From Arsukibacterium perlucidum DSM 18276 (GTDB lineage: Bacteria > Pseudomonadota > Gammaproteobacteria > Enterobacterales > Alteromonadaceae): a stretch of DNA of 64,000 nt. Positions 51,858 to 62,006 of this stretch are shown one piece after another (position 1 is the stretch's first letter; each line of letters starts with the position of its first letter). Made by a program: the position numbers and the translations under genes. The notes under the pieces are model-generated. The model saw only the letters and a list, made by a program, of their open reading frames with translations. It searched no databases and was not told the origin of the DNA. The stretch covers positions 62,001 through 126,000 of the forward strand of contig NZ_KB907702.1 in assembly GCF_000382165.1 (NCBI RefSeq), given 5' to 3'.

Positions 51858-52958
51858 TTATCGGTTAGCGCTGGCAATATCAGGCGTGCTTACACTGACC
51901 CCGGCATTTTGCGCCCGGTGACGCAATAAGTGATCCATTAACACTATAGCCAGCATGGCTTCAGCAATGGGTACCGCCCGGATCCCAACGCAGGGGTCAT
52001 GCCGGCCTTTGGTTACGATATCAACCACTTCGCCGTTAACATTAATACTTTTACCCGGGATACTGATACTGGAAGTCGGCTTTAAGGCAATACTGACTTT
52101 AATATCCTGCCCCGACGATATACCACCCAGCGTGCCGCCAGAATGGTTGGAGCTGAAACCCTGCGGCGTTAACTCATCACGATCAGTTGAACCGTGTTGT
52201 TCCACAACGGCAAAGCCGTCACCTATTTCCACCGCCTTTACCGCATTGATGCTCATCATGGCATGGGCAATATCAGCGTCCAGCCGGTCAAACACCGGCT
52301 CTCCCAATCCGACAGGCATGCCGGTTGCAACAACATTAACCCGGGCCCCTACTGAATCACCCGCTTTTTTAAGCTGGCGCATATACTCATCCAGCTCGGC
52401 AATTTTATCCGGATCCGGGCAAAAAAACGGATTGTTTTCAACTTCATCCCAGTTTAGCTTTTCCGCCTTTACCGGACCTAATTGCGCCAGATAACCGCGA
52501 ATGTCGATACCGCAGTGCTCTTTTAAATATTTTTTAGCAATAGAGCCTGCCGCTACCCGAATTGCAGTTTCCCGCGCAGAAGAACGACCGCCCCCCCGAT
52601 AGTCACGAATACCAAACTTATGCCAGTAGGTATAATCGGCATGGCCAGGCCGGAATAAATCTTTAATATTGGAATAATCCTGCGAGCGCTGATCAGTATT
52701 TTCAATCAGTAAACCGATGCTGGCACCTGTAGTAGTATCTTCAAACACACCAGACAATATCTTTACCAGATCGTCCTCGCGCCGGGCTGTGGTGTAACGT
52801 GAGGTGCCGGGCTTGCGACGATCTAAATCAGTTTGTAAATCTTCAGCCGTTAACTGCATTCCCGGCGGGCAACCATCAACAATACCGCCAATCGCAGGGC
52901 CATGGCTTTCACCAAAAGTGGTAACTTTAAATAACTGACCAATGCTGTTGCCGGCCAT
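51858..52958 (-). CDS. aroC: Chorismate synthase
   Basis: The 366-residue enzyme converts 5-enolpyruvylshikimate-3-phosphate to chorismate, using reduced FMN. Family motifs are [18 protein letters not shown] near the N-terminus, the central [11 protein letters not shown] and C-terminal [13 protein letters not shown]. The start codon directly follows the prmB stop (TAA then ATG), so translation is coupled. The order prmB-aroC is the same as in E. coli. Confidence 0.97.
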   Translation of the reverse strand: MAGNSIGQLFKVTTFGESHGPAIGGIVDGCPPGMQLTAEDLQTDLDRRKPGTSRYTTARREDDLVKILSGVFEDTTTGASIGLLIENTDQRSQDYSNIKDLFRPGHADYTYWHKFGIRDYRGGGRSSARETAIRVAAGSIAKKYLKEHCGIDIRGYLAQLGPVKAEKLNWDEVENNPFFCPDPDKIAELDEYMRQLKKAGDSVGARVNVVATGMPVGLGEPVFDRLDADIAHAMMSINAVKAVEIGDGFAVVEQHGSTDRDELTPQGFSSNHSGGTLGGISSGQDIKVSIALKPTSSISIPGKSINVNGEVVDIVTKGRHDPCVGIRAVPIAEAMLAIVLMDHLLRHRAQNAGVSVSTPDIASANR

Positions 52959-53909
52959 TTAGTTCTCCTCAAACAAGTGTTGGTGGGCAATAAGCTGAGC
53001 TTTACTCAGCGCAAACACGCCAAGGCCACCGGCAGTAAACTCAAGCCAGTTAAATTGGACGTCTGGATATCTATCCTGCAATTCAACCATACTATTGCCC
53101 ACTTCACAAATTAAATAACCGTGCTCGGTCAGATGCGCTGCCGCCTGGGCCAGAATTCGCCGGGTTAACTCCAGGCCATCATGGCCGGATGCCAGCCCCA
53201 GCTCCGGTTCATGCCGGTATTCCTCTGGCAAATCAGCCATATCATCAGCATCCACATAGGGTGGATTGGTAACAATAAGATCGTATTGCTGGCCAGCAAG
53301 CGCATCGTACCCATCAGATAAAATCGGATATACCCTGTCCAGCAAACCATGCTCGTTAATATTGATATCGGCCACGGCTAATGCATCCGGGCTAATATCT
53401 ACCGCATCAACCTGAGCATCAGGGAAGGCATAGGCACAGGCGATGGCAATACAACCTGAGCCAGTGCATAAATCGAGGATCCGCTCTGGCGGCGCAGCAA
53501 GCTCAAAGCGGCTGAATTTTTCGTTTATTAGTTCGGCAATCGGTGAACGCGGCACCAGCACCCGTTGATCGACATAGAAAGGTAACTGACAAAAATAGGC
53601 CTGATGGGTCAGATACGCCGCAGGTATCCGCAACTCTATACGCTGGGTCAGCAGGTCAATAAAGGCCCGCCGCTCGGGCATCGTTAGCCTGACCCCAAGC
53701 AATTTATCATCAGTTAGCGGTGGTAAAAACAGACAATGCGCCAGCAGGGCTGCGGCTTCGTCCCAAGGGTTGTCGGTGCCGTGACCAAGATATACCCCGG
53801 CTTCATTAAAACGGCTTACCGCAAAACGCAGCCAGTCATGCACGCTGACCAGCGCCTCGAGCGCGTCATTAATCTCTGATTCTGAAAACATCGGGTTATA
53901 ATCGGCCAT
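52959..53909 (-). CDS. prmB: 50S ribosomal protein L3 glutamine methyltransferase
   Basis: The 316-residue SAM-dependent methyltransferase starts at the ATG at 53909; a longer frame would extend into the smrB promoter and start region. Motif I is [13 protein letters not shown] and the catalytic NPPY motif is [12 protein letters not shown]. It methylates a glutamine of ribosomal protein L3. It is immediately upstream of aroC and divergent from smrB with 50 nt between. Confidence 0.95.
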   Translation of the reverse strand: MADYNPMFSESEINDALEALVSVHDWLRFAVSRFNEAGVYLGHGTDNPWDEAAALLAHCLFLPPLTDDKLLGVRLTMPERRAFIDLLTQRIELRIPAAYLTHQAYFCQLPFYVDQRVLVPRSPIAELINEKFSRFELAAPPERILDLCTGSGCIAIACAYAFPDAQVDAVDISPDALAVADININEHGLLDRVYPILSDGYDALAGQQYDLIVTNPPYVDADDMADLPEEYRHEPELGLASGHDGLELTRRILAQAAAHLTEHGYLICEVGNSMVELQDRYPDVQFNWLEFTAGGLGVFALSKAQLIAHQHLFEEN

Positions 53910-53959
53910 AACAGTATTCGCTCTTTGTAAAAAATGGGCAGATTGTATAGACTTGCGCG

Positions 53960-54523
53960 ATGCAACGAAAGAAGCTTTCTGCACCAGCCCACTTATCAGC
54001 CGAAGACAGCGACCTTTTTCGCCAGTCGGTTACTGGCGCACGCCCGCTATTGCAAGACAAGATAGTCCCTGTCAGTAAAGCCAGCAAGAAAAAAGCCCGG
54101 CCAGGGTCAAATATGCCGGATAACGAGCAGAACTTGTTCTTTTTCTCAGATGGCTATGAAGGTTTCGTTACTGACGGCGGCTCACTTTCTTATGTCCAAC
54201 CGGGTGATGATCCCCGCCTGGCCGGACGCTTAAAGCGGGCAGAGTTTCAACCGCAGGTGGTGCTGGATTTACATGGCTTAAGCCAACAGCAGGCTAAAAC
54301 CGAACTGGCGGGCTTACTTGCCTACTGCCAGCAGCAGCAGTTTAATTGTGCCTGCGTGGTGCACGGTAAAGGATTAGGTATCCTGGCGCGTAAAGTACCT
54401 AACTGGCTAATCCAGCATCCCAATGTACGGGCGTTTCATACCGCACCAAAAAGTTGGGGCAAACATGGCGCCTTATTACTGCTGCTAAAAATTAATCAGC
54501 CTGAATTTGAGCTACGCCAGTAG
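53960..54523 (+). CDS. smrB: Ribosome rescue endonuclease SmrB
   Basis: The 187-residue protein has the C-terminal Smr domain with [14 protein letters not shown] and HGKGLGIL; the family cuts mRNA between collided ribosomes. The basic N-terminal region binds ribosomes in relatives. It is divergent from prmB and convergent with sixA, the conserved gammaproteobacterial order. Confidence 0.92.
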   Translation: MQRKKLSAPAHLSAEDSDLFRQSVTGARPLLQDKIVPVSKASKKKARPGSNMPDNEQNLFFFSDGYEGFVTDGGSLSYVQPGDDPRLAGRLKRAEFQPQVVLDLHGLSQQQAKTELAGLLAYCQQQQFNCACVVHGKGLGILARKVPNWLIQHPNVRAFHTAPKSWGKHGALLLLLKINQPEFELRQ

Positions 54524-54570
54524 CACTGGCGTGGTAATCCTGGTGTTGCAGTTATCGTGTATTGAGGGAG

Positions 54571-55059
54571 TTAATGTGATAGCAATGCCAGATCCTGCGG
54601 CGCAATTTTTTCCAGTAAACGACCGCCTTTTGCCGGTTGATAATCGATGCAACATAATGAAGCGGTACTAAAAACCGGTGTTTGTCCCCGTTGCGTCAGG
54701 GCTTCAACCATAAAGCTTACCAAAGGCATGTGAGATACCAGCAAAATTGTGGCATCGGGTTGCTCGCTTAATCTGGCATCAATTAAATCAAGCATAAGCG
54801 TCGGGTTACCGTCAGGTACCAGCTCAGCCTGAGTCTGCAACTGACAAACGGTTCCTTGCTTACTCAGCAAAATTTCGGCAGTCTGAGTAGTACGTAAATA
54901 AGGACTGACCCAAACGTTGCTAAAGGAGCTGTAGCAATTTTGCAGCCACTGCGCCATTTGCAATGCCTCGCGTTTACCTCTGACGGTAAGCGGACGCTGA
55001 CTGTCTTGCGTCGTCAACGGCTCAGCTTCACCATGACGCATAATAACAATGTTAACCAT
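54571..55059 (-). CDS. sixA: Phosphohistidine phosphatase SixA
   Basis: The 162-residue histidine-phosphatase-fold protein has the catalytic RHGE motif (MRHGEAEP) at the N-terminus and later SHMPLVSFMVE with the second histidine. SixA removes phosphate from histidine phosphotransfer domains, known for ArcB and PtsN-type systems. It is divergent from the M16 peptidase gene with about 205 nt between. Confidence 0.93.
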   Translation of the reverse strand: MVNIVIMRHGEAEPLTTQDSQRPLTVRGKREALQMAQWLQNCYSSFSNVWVSPYLRTTQTAEILLSKQGTVCQLQTQAELVPDGNPTLMLDLIDARLSEQPDATILLVSHMPLVSFMVEALTQRGQTPVFSTASLCCIDYQPAKGGRLLEKIAPQDLALLSH

Positions 55060-55264
55060 TTATATTGATACCGTACTACTTAGTCAGTGTGTTTTTGTGT
55101 GCCATTGTTAAAAAGCATACGCCGGGCAAAAATTGTGCGCTATGATAAATAAAGTCTGGCACTAACGTAACTGCTATTAACGCATAACAAATAGCCTGTT
55201 TATTACTAAATGCTATCAAAGATCGGCTATCTTGCAGTACTACCATACCGACATAGGATAATTC

Positions 55265-58027
55265 TTGGAAAAAGTACATATAAAGCAAAGCCCAAACGAT
55301 AACAGAGCCTATCAACACCTGACACTCGACAATGGTCTAACTGTATTGTTGGTAAAAGATAACAGCGCCGAAAAAGCTGCTGCCGCGCTGACCATTAACG
55401 TCGGCCATTTTGATGACCCGGCTGATTATCAGGGAATGGCACACTTTTTGGAACATATGCTGTTTCTTGGTTCAGAAAACTTCCCCGATCCCGGTGAGTA
55501 CCAGCAATTTATCAGTCAACATGGTGGCAGCCATAACGCCTGGACCGGCACAGAGCATAGTCATTTTTACTTTGATATCGATCCGCCGCAGCTGCAACAA
55601 GCCATTGCCCGCTTTGCAGATATGTTTTGCCGCCCTCTGTTTACTGCAGCCTATGTTGAAAAAGAACGACATGCGATTGAGGCTGAATACTCGTTGAAGC
55701 TTAAAGATGACAGCAGGCGAATTTATCAGGTACATAAAGAAACCATTAATCCTGCTCATCCTTTTGCCAAGTTTTCTGTAGGTAACCTAAATACACTCAA
55801 TGATAAACCTGAACAAACGCTGCGTGCAGCCTTGTTGCAGTTTTATCAGCAGCAATACAGCGCCAGCAGAATGAGCTTGTGTCTGGTTTCGTCCAGCTCA
55901 TTAATGACCATGGCGCAGTGGGTAAAACAGTATTTTTCCGCCCTACCCGCAGAGCTACCGGCAAAAGCACCATTGGCCGAGCCCCTTTATCTGGCAGAGC
56001 ACCAGGCAATTTTACTGAATATCAAACCACACAAAGACTCCGACAAACTGGTTGTCAGCTTTGCGTTACCTGACATTCAACCCTGGTATCCGCATAAAAT
56101 AGTCAGTTTTCTGGCCTCAATTCTCGGGGATGAAAGCGACGGCTCATTACTCAGTTACCTGAAAAATGCCGGACTGGTAAACCAACTTAGCGCCGGTGGT
56201 GGTATTGATGGCAGTAATTACAAAGACTTTACGGTGTCTTTTGAACTGACCAAAGCAGGCCGTGCCAACACAGAAGCTGTATTACGCGCGCTTTACAGTG
56301 CTTTGGCCAGAATAAAGCAGCACTCACTACCACAAAGTTTATTTTTTGAACGACAAAAACTACTACACTGGTCCTTCATTTATCAGGAACCCGCTGATGC
56401 CCTGCAAACAGCCAGTCAGTTATCGGTAAATCTGCAACATTATCCGGTTGAAGATACTATTTTTGGTGACTATCGGATGGAGTTACCTGCTGAGTCAGTT
56501 TATCAGCAGCTGTTGAGCTGGTTCAGGCCGGACAATATGCGGCTGATGCTGATAGCACCCGACGTGCCGGTGCTGTCAGAAGCAAAATGGTACAACACAC
56601 CCTATTCCGTCACCAGATTAAATGATGCACTATTGCACAGCTTACAGAATACCGGCCCGATTGCTGAGATTACGCTACCCGGTACCAACCCTTATCTGAC
56701 CGAGCAACTTAGCTTACTGGAAAAAAATCAGCATATGGCTGTGCCAGAGCAAATCTGCAATAAACCGGGGTTAAGTATCTGGTATAAAGCCGACACTGAA
56801 TTTAATACACCTAAAGGCCATATATTTTTGCAGCTTAGTTTGCCGCAAAGCATTGCCAACAATGGCCAGCTGGCTACCAGCAGGCTTTGGCTGGAGTTAT
56901 TTCAGGATCATATTAATCAACAGTTTTATACCGCAACCAATGCCGGGCTCAGTTATAACCTGCATGTGCAGAAACAAGGTATCAGCATCCACACCTCAGG
57001 CCTGGCGGCTAACCAGATCCAACTTTTGCAGAATATTTTACTGCAAATAAATGATGTGACATTTTCTGAGCTACGGTTTACTGAGCTTAAACAACAACTC
57101 TGCAGGCACTGGGCCAACAGTAGTAAAAGTAAGCCTGTTGCCAGATTATTCAGCCAGCTGTCAGCGCTGCTCCAGCCGCTTAATCCGGAAATTGAAGTAT
57201 TAATCGAACAATTGGAACTGCTGAGCTTCAGCCAATTCTGTCACTTTTCAGCACAATTATTAAAAGACGTTCATCTGGAGGCGTTACTGATCGGCAACTG
57301 GCCAGTAAGCAGTGCTGCTGATCTGGAGCTTATGCTACACAACTGGCTGGCACAACAAGCCGGCACAGGCAGTAAAATTCCGGCTAAAACTTACAGCATC
57401 AAAGGCACAGGCCCGGTCTGGCTGCACACCGAGACAGATAGCACTGATCACGCAATAGTAGTATACCTTGCAGCCGGGCAGGCCAACGCCAGCCAAATGG
57501 CATTGTTTATGCTCGCTAACCATTTAATGTCACCCCATTATTTTCATCAGTTGCGCACCGAACAACAAATGGGTTATTTAGTCGGCACCGGCTATGTGCC
57601 GATTAACACCCTGCCCGGTATTGCTTTTTATATTCAGTCTCCTAACTACGAGTGCACCGCGTTATATCAGGCCACTTTGATTTTTTTCCAGGATTTTCTG
57701 GCACAGATTGAAGATATGACAGAAGCTACTTTCGTTGATCTGAAGCACGGTTTAACAGCCCAGCTGACTGAACGTGACAGCAGCCTTGGCTCACGGGCGA
57801 AACGACTGTGGCTGGCGCTGGGTCAAGACGACACCAGTTTTGACCTGACTCATAAAATAATCAGCGCACTCAATAAATTAGATAAACAGCATTTTATCGA
57901 TCTGCTGAAACAGCTGTTAGCAGATGATTATGATATGTTGTTGCTGGCTTCCGGCCCCAACAACGGGATCAGTCACATCAAAACAATGAGCAGAGCTGAA
58001 CTCCAGCGAAAAATTGCGGTAGCGTAA
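55265..58027 (+). CDS. M16 (insulinase/pitrilysin-like) zinc metallopeptidase
   Basis: The 920-residue protein has the inverted zinc motif HFLEH (His60 to His64) with the third ligand Glu downstream, and the M16A/insulysin layout of four homologous domains. The later domains keep the RTEQQMGYLVGTGY and YIQSPNYE motifs. No signal peptide is seen, unlike E. coli PtrA, so it is probably cytoplasmic. It starts with TTG, preceded by AGGAT at 5 nt; no upstream ATG is better. It degrades short polypeptides. Gene order places it between sixA and the GGDEF-EAL gene. Confidence 0.9.
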   Translation: MEKVHIKQSPNDNRAYQHLTLDNGLTVLLVKDNSAEKAAAALTINVGHFDDPADYQGMAHFLEHMLFLGSENFPDPGEYQQFISQHGGSHNAWTGTEHSHFYFDIDPPQLQQAIARFADMFCRPLFTAAYVEKERHAIEAEYSLKLKDDSRRIYQVHKETINPAHPFAKFSVGNLNTLNDKPEQTLRAALLQFYQQQYSASRMSLCLVSSSSLMTMAQWVKQYFSALPAELPAKAPLAEPLYLAEHQAILLNIKPHKDSDKLVVSFALPDIQPWYPHKIVSFLASILGDESDGSLLSYLKNAGLVNQLSAGGGIDGSNYKDFTVSFELTKAGRANTEAVLRALYSALARIKQHSLPQSLFFERQKLLHWSFIYQEPADALQTASQLSVNLQHYPVEDTIFGDYRMELPAESVYQQLLSWFRPDNMRLMLIAPDVPVLSEAKWYNTPYSVTRLNDALLHSLQNTGPIAEITLPGTNPYLTEQLSLLEKNQHMAVPEQICNKPGLSIWYKADTEFNTPKGHIFLQLSLPQSIANNGQLATSRLWLELFQDHINQQFYTATNAGLSYNLHVQKQGISIHTSGLAANQIQLLQNILLQINDVTFSELRFTELKQQLCRHWANSSKSKPVARLFSQLSALLQPLNPEIEVLIEQLELLSFSQFCHFSAQLLKDVHLEALLIGNWPVSSAADLELMLHNWLAQQAGTGSKIPAKTYSIKGTGPVWLHTETDSTDHAIVVYLAAGQANASQMALFMLANHLMSPHYFHQLRTEQQMGYLVGTGYVPINTLPGIAFYIQSPNYECTALYQATLIFFQDFLAQIEDMTEATFVDLKHGLTAQLTERDSSLGSRAKRLWLALGQDDTSFDLTHKIISALNKLDKQHFIDLLKQLLADDYDMLLLASGPNNGISHIKTMSRAELQRKIAVA

Positions 58028-58094
58028 ATTGATTTTGACACTTTTCCCAAACTTGGTTACTTTAGACGTAATAACAATAAAAATGTTGTAATTT

Positions 58095-60335
58095 GTGGGC
58101 ATTCGTCAGTTTTTTAGCGCTAAATCTACTTTTTTACTGCTGGCTGTTTTTCCGTTCGGGCTTTCTGCGCTGAGTTGGGACGGTGTGCAGCCCTATGTCT
58201 TTTCTGCGGTATTAATTTTTGCCTGTGCCGCTTTGCTGCTGGCCCATGCCAGCATTGTCAAAATGCGGCGCTACCATAAGCGTTTGGCTAAAAGTGAAGA
58301 GCGGCTGCGACTATCACTATGGGGCAGCGGTGACGAACTATGGGACTGGCGAATTCTGTCTGGAGAATTATATCGCTCCAGTTCCTGGTTAAAACCGGTG
58401 GAACTAACCCCGGAAACCCGTGACTTCCCCCCCAATAAACAACAAATTCATCCTCAGGATTTGGGGCGGGTTATCAATTTGCTGAATAACCACCTCAATG
58501 GTGGTAGTGCTTTCTTTGAAGCGACATACCGTTTACGCACTGCTGAAGGCCTTTATATCTGGGTGCTTGACCGCGGCAAGGTCGTTGCCTACGCCAGTAA
58601 TGGCAGCCCAAGCCGGATGACAGGTACCCTGAAAAACATTCATCAGTTAAAAGAAGCTGAAGGCAGAATGCAATTATTTGCCCGCTGTCTCGAAAATATA
58701 TCTGATGCCGTTCTGGTTTGTGATACCCAGTTTCATATTATCGAGGTTAACCCGGCTTTTAGCAGCATTACCGGCAAAAATCGCGCAGAAGTAATCAACA
58801 GCCGTTTTGAGTTATCCCTCTATCCCAGCCGCTTTATGCAGGATATTCAGCTCCAGCTGGCTAAACATGGCCGTTGGAGCGGTGAAATTCGCGAACAGAA
58901 AGACAATGGCGAGATATATCAGGCCGAGCTGGCCTTTGACGTTATTAAAGACGAGGAAGGCAACCCGCAGCAGTATGTAGGCGTCTTGTCAGACATTACT
59001 GAGCGCAAACTGCGGGAAGCAGAATTAAGCAGGCTGGCTAACAACGACACCCTGACCGGTTTGCCAAACCGCGCAGTATTTATGACTAAACTGGCCAGCC
59101 TGGTAACCATTGATGCCGTGCACGCGTTGCTGGTGTTCGATTTAGACAACTTTAAGAAAATAAATGACTCTCTGGGCCATGAACTGGGTGATACGCTGCT
59201 GTGTAAGTTAGCACAACGGCTGCATACCGACCCCCGCTATCAGCATAAGTTGTACCGGCTTGGTGGCGACGAATTTGCAGTTTTACTTAACGACACTAAC
59301 GATATTCATACCATCACCTCGATGGCGAAAGGCTTACTGGAACAAATTAACCGGCCGTTTTTTATCAGCCAGCATGAGCTGGCAGTAACCAGCAGTATTG
59401 GTATCGTGTTGTTTCCGGACGACGGCAACGATCCGCAGGCACTGCTGCGAAATGCCGACACAGCGATGTACCATGCGAAGAACGATGGCGCTAACCGTTA
59501 TTTGTTTTTTAATGACAGCATGAATAAACAAGCGGTAAAACGGCTGCAAGTCGAAAATTTAATTCGCTATGGTTTAAAAGAAGATTACTTCAGTGTGTTC
59601 TATCAGCCGAAAATGGATATTCTGACCGGTAATATTGTCGGCATGGAAGCATTGGTGCGGTTTATTACCCCTAAAGGCGGCCTGGTTAGTCCAGCCAGTT
59701 TTATCCCGGTGGCAGAAGAAACAGGCCAGATTGTTGAGATTGGTGCCGTAGTGCTGCGCAAAGCCTGTGAAGATGTTAAAAAGTGGCTGGCACTGGGCTT
59801 GTTTCAGGGCCGGGTTGCGGTCAACCTGTCAGCCAAGCAATTTATGCTGCCAAACCTATGCCAGCAAATCGATGACGTACTGGAGCAATGCGAGCTACCT
59901 TCTTACCATCTGGAACTTGAGATCACCGAAGGTACAGTAATGCAGTCGCCTAAGCTGGCGATAGATACCATGAAAAAGTTACGGGCTCGCGGCATTCATC
60001 TGGCGATGGATGATTTTGGTACCGGCTATTCATCACTGGCCTATTTAAAGCAATTCCCACTTAACACGCTGAAAATTGATAAAGCTTTCATCGATGATAT
60101 GGATAATGCCCGTGGCCGGAATATGGTGGATACCATCGTCACCATCGCCCACAATTTAAGTTTAAATGTGGTAGCCGAAGGGGTCGAAACCAAAGATCAG
60201 TTGGATATGCTGCGCAAATTACGTTGCGAAACTATTCAGGGGTATTATTACAGCAAACCACTTTCTGCAGCAGATTTTGCCGCATTTTTAGCAGACCAGA
60301 AACAGCGCACCCGCTTAACAGCCATTCCAGGCTAA
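58095..60335 (+). CDS. Membrane PAS-PAS-GGDEF-EAL cyclic-di-GMP enzyme
   Basis: The 746-residue protein starts with two transmembrane helices in the first 60 residues, then two PAS domains (about 75-200 and 205-315), a GGDEF domain (RLGGDEFAVLL near residue 390) and an EAL domain (MEALVRF near residue 517; DDFGTGYSSLAYLK, LKIDKAFI). Both active sites look intact, so it may make and break cyclic-di-GMP, with one activity dominant. The PAS domains sense an unknown signal. The start is a GTG at 58095. It is followed by a terminator. Confidence 0.9.
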   Translation: MGIRQFFSAKSTFLLLAVFPFGLSALSWDGVQPYVFSAVLIFACAALLLAHASIVKMRRYHKRLAKSEERLRLSLWGSGDELWDWRILSGELYRSSSWLKPVELTPETRDFPPNKQQIHPQDLGRVINLLNNHLNGGSAFFEATYRLRTAEGLYIWVLDRGKVVAYASNGSPSRMTGTLKNIHQLKEAEGRMQLFARCLENISDAVLVCDTQFHIIEVNPAFSSITGKNRAEVINSRFELSLYPSRFMQDIQLQLAKHGRWSGEIREQKDNGEIYQAELAFDVIKDEEGNPQQYVGVLSDITERKLREAELSRLANNDTLTGLPNRAVFMTKLASLVTIDAVHALLVFDLDNFKKINDSLGHELGDTLLCKLAQRLHTDPRYQHKLYRLGGDEFAVLLNDTNDIHTITSMAKGLLEQINRPFFISQHELAVTSSIGIVLFPDDGNDPQALLRNADTAMYHAKNDGANRYLFFNDSMNKQAVKRLQVENLIRYGLKEDYFSVFYQPKMDILTGNIVGMEALVRFITPKGGLVSPASFIPVAEETGQIVEIGAVVLRKACEDVKKWLALGLFQGRVAVNLSAKQFMLPNLCQQIDDVLEQCELPSYHLELEITEGTVMQSPKLAIDTMKKLRARGIHLAMDDFGTGYSSLAYLKQFPLNTLKIDKAFIDDMDNARGRNMVDTIVTIAHNLSLNVVAEGVETKDQLDMLRKLRCETIQGYYYSKPLSAADFAAFLADQKQRTRLTAIPG

Positions 60336-60346
60336 CAGCTATAAAA

Positions 60347-60364
60347 AAAGCCCCGCAGGGCTTT
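60347..60364. terminator. Terminator shared by the GGDEF-EAL gene and maoP
   Basis: Stem AAAGCCC (60347-60353) with GGGCTTT (60358-60364). It overlaps the last two bases of the maoP stop. An A-run at 60343-60349 gives a T-run on the reverse strand. Confidence 0.75.
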
Positions 60365-60710
60365 AGTCAGTGTCTGTTTCGACGTATGAAAAATCGTCGG
60401 CACCATCTGCGATGCGTTTTTTACCAAAAACAGTATGAAATTTGCGTTTTTCATTCAGACGCTGTTTGTATTTAACCCAGGTTTTTTCAAAGGCAGAACT
60501 TGCTTCAGCCTCCCCCCGGCAAACCAGAATAAACCGTTGCTCTTCCTCGTTCACCGGTTCACGCGCACCTTGTTCCAGCTGCTGCATCGCGAAACCATGT
60601 TTTTCCAGCAGGTTACCCTCTGCCAGTGTAAAGCGCCCGGACCGCGTAAAACCACGAGGGAAATTGCGGTCATCGAAAAAGCGACGAGTAGCGACAAAAC
60701 TTTGCTGCAT
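60363..60710 (-). CDS. maoP: MaoP family protein (DUF413)
   Basis: The 115-residue protein resembles E. coli MaoP (YifE): TRRFFDDRNFPRGFTRSGRF near the start and EPVNEEEQRFILVCRGE later. MaoP takes part in organising the Ori macrodomain of the chromosome. I use the ATG at 60710; a GTG just before it is also served by the same GAGG. As in E. coli it is divergent from hdfR. Confidence 0.9.
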   Translation of the reverse strand: MQQSFVATRRFFDDRNFPRGFTRSGRFTLAEGNLLEKHGFAMQQLEQGAREPVNEEEQRFILVCRGEAEASSAFEKTWVKYKQRLNEKRKFHTVFGKKRIADGADDFSYVETDTD

Positions 60711-60839
60711 CACTTTTTTCCTCTAATGTCGTTGAATATAAAGCCAGCCTGTTTAAACTGTGCGGAGTATGGTTAACAAAATTCCAGTCGTAAAACAAAT
60801 ATTTTTTATTGACACGATAAATAACTTTAAGGCTCTCCC

Positions 60840-61700
60840 TTGGATACTGAACTGTTAAAAACCTTTCTGGAAGTACAGCGTACCCGCCATTTTGGTAAGG
60901 CGGCTGAAAACCTGTATTTAACTCAATCTGCTGTTAGTTTTCGCATTCGCCAGTTAGAACAGCAACTTGGTGTTAATTTATTCAGTCGCTATCGTAATAA
61001 TATTCAGCTTACCGCCGCCGGGGAACGTTTATTACCGCATGCTCAGGCCATGCTGACTGCCTTGCAACGTGCTAAACAAGAGGTGGCATTAAGCAACAAA
61101 CAAGCTCAGCAGCTTTCAATCGCGGCAACTGCTAATGTATGGGATAGCTTCCTGCTGCCAGGCTTTATCCAGGTGCAGCAGCAATATCCTGAACTGGCCT
61201 GGCGTGCTGAATCATTGGGCAGAGAACAGATAGGCAGATTATTGCTGGAACGCAACCTGGATTTGGCTGTGGTGTTTGACCCACCCAAGGTTGACGAAAT
61301 ACAGGTAGAAAAACTGGACGATATTAAACTGATAGCAGTGACCAGTGGCAATCATACTGAGCCAAACACGGCCATGGCGCAACATTACATCCTGGTCGAC
61401 TGGGGCACGTCATTTGATATTCAGCACGCCAAGCACTTTGCCGATATGCCACCACCTTTTCTGCGAACCGGCAGTGCGAAAATTGCCCTGGAGATGATGC
61501 TGCAAAGCCCTGCAACAGCTTACTTGCCGCAAGTGATGGTACAGCCATTATTACAGAGCAATAGCCTCAGAAAAGTGGACAGCGCGCCCCAGATGAGCAG
61601 AGAGTTATTTGCTGCGACATTACATCAGGCAACCAATGAGCCTTTGCTGCAACAGATTATTCAACAGTTGCGCCGGCATATTAACCGCCTGGCAGCTTAG
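60840..61700 (+). CDS. hdfR: LysR-family regulator HdfR
   Basis: The 286-residue protein starts with a TTG and has the LysR winged-helix (TELLKTFLEVQRTRHFGKAA, LYLTQSAVSFRIRQLEQQLG). The N-terminus resembles E. coli HdfR, a repressor of flagellar master genes and activator of glutamate synthase in E. coli. The divergent maoP-hdfR order is the same as in E. coli. The ligand is unknown, and targets here may differ. Confidence 0.9.
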   Translation: MDTELLKTFLEVQRTRHFGKAAENLYLTQSAVSFRIRQLEQQLGVNLFSRYRNNIQLTAAGERLLPHAQAMLTALQRAKQEVALSNKQAQQLSIAATANVWDSFLLPGFIQVQQQYPELAWRAESLGREQIGRLLLERNLDLAVVFDPPKVDEIQVEKLDDIKLIAVTSGNHTEPNTAMAQHYILVDWGTSFDIQHAKHFADMPPPFLRTGSAKIALEMMLQSPATAYLPQVMVQPLLQSNSLRKVDSAPQMSRELFAATLHQATNEPLLQQIIQQLRRHINRLAA

Positions 61701-61711
61701 AGCGGGTTCAA

Positions 61712-61909
61712 TTATGGCCGGAACAAGCCACTATTTTTGCCGCGAACTTTACATAGTAACAACCGCTTATGACTATTAAACAACGGTAATAAAAACGGCC
61801 CGGTAAAAAGTGCAGCCAACGCCCATTGTAACGCCTGCATGCCACTGCGCAGTGCCGCAACATAAACCCCAAACGCAACAAACAGCCAGACAACAGGTAC
61901 TAATAACAC
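61712..61909 (-). CDS. Small two-helix membrane protein
   Basis: I do not recognise this 65-residue protein. Its first 45 residues form two hydrophobic segments (VVWLFVAFGVYVAALRSG, ALQWALAALFTGPFLLPLF), followed by a basic tail. A GTG at 61909 has GGGGAG 6 nt upstream, a strong ribosome binding site, which makes it a real gene. It is convergent with hdfR (11 nt gap) and downstream of fadJ on the same strand, but a strong hairpin separates the two. Confidence 0.7.
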   Translation of the reverse strand: MLLVPVVWLFVAFGVYVAALRSGMQALQWALAALFTGPFLLPLFNSHKRLLLCKVRGKNSGLFRP

Positions 61910-61930
61910 CGGTAACTCCCCAATAAATAT

Positions 61931-61976
61931 GTTAACGCAGTCGCCGGATATTATACCGGCGACTGCTGCTGTTAAC
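61931..61976. terminator. Terminator after fadJ (long inverted repeat)
   Basis: GTTAAC plus GCAGTCGCCGG (61931-61947) are mirrored by CCGGCGACTGC (61956-61966) and GTTAAC (61971-61976), forming a strong stem with one bulge of four bases. It lies 30 nt after the fadJ stop. No T-run is clear. Confidence 0.65.
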
Positions 61977-62006
61977 TGTTAAGCTTTAGTTGAATTTTTG
62001 CAAAAA

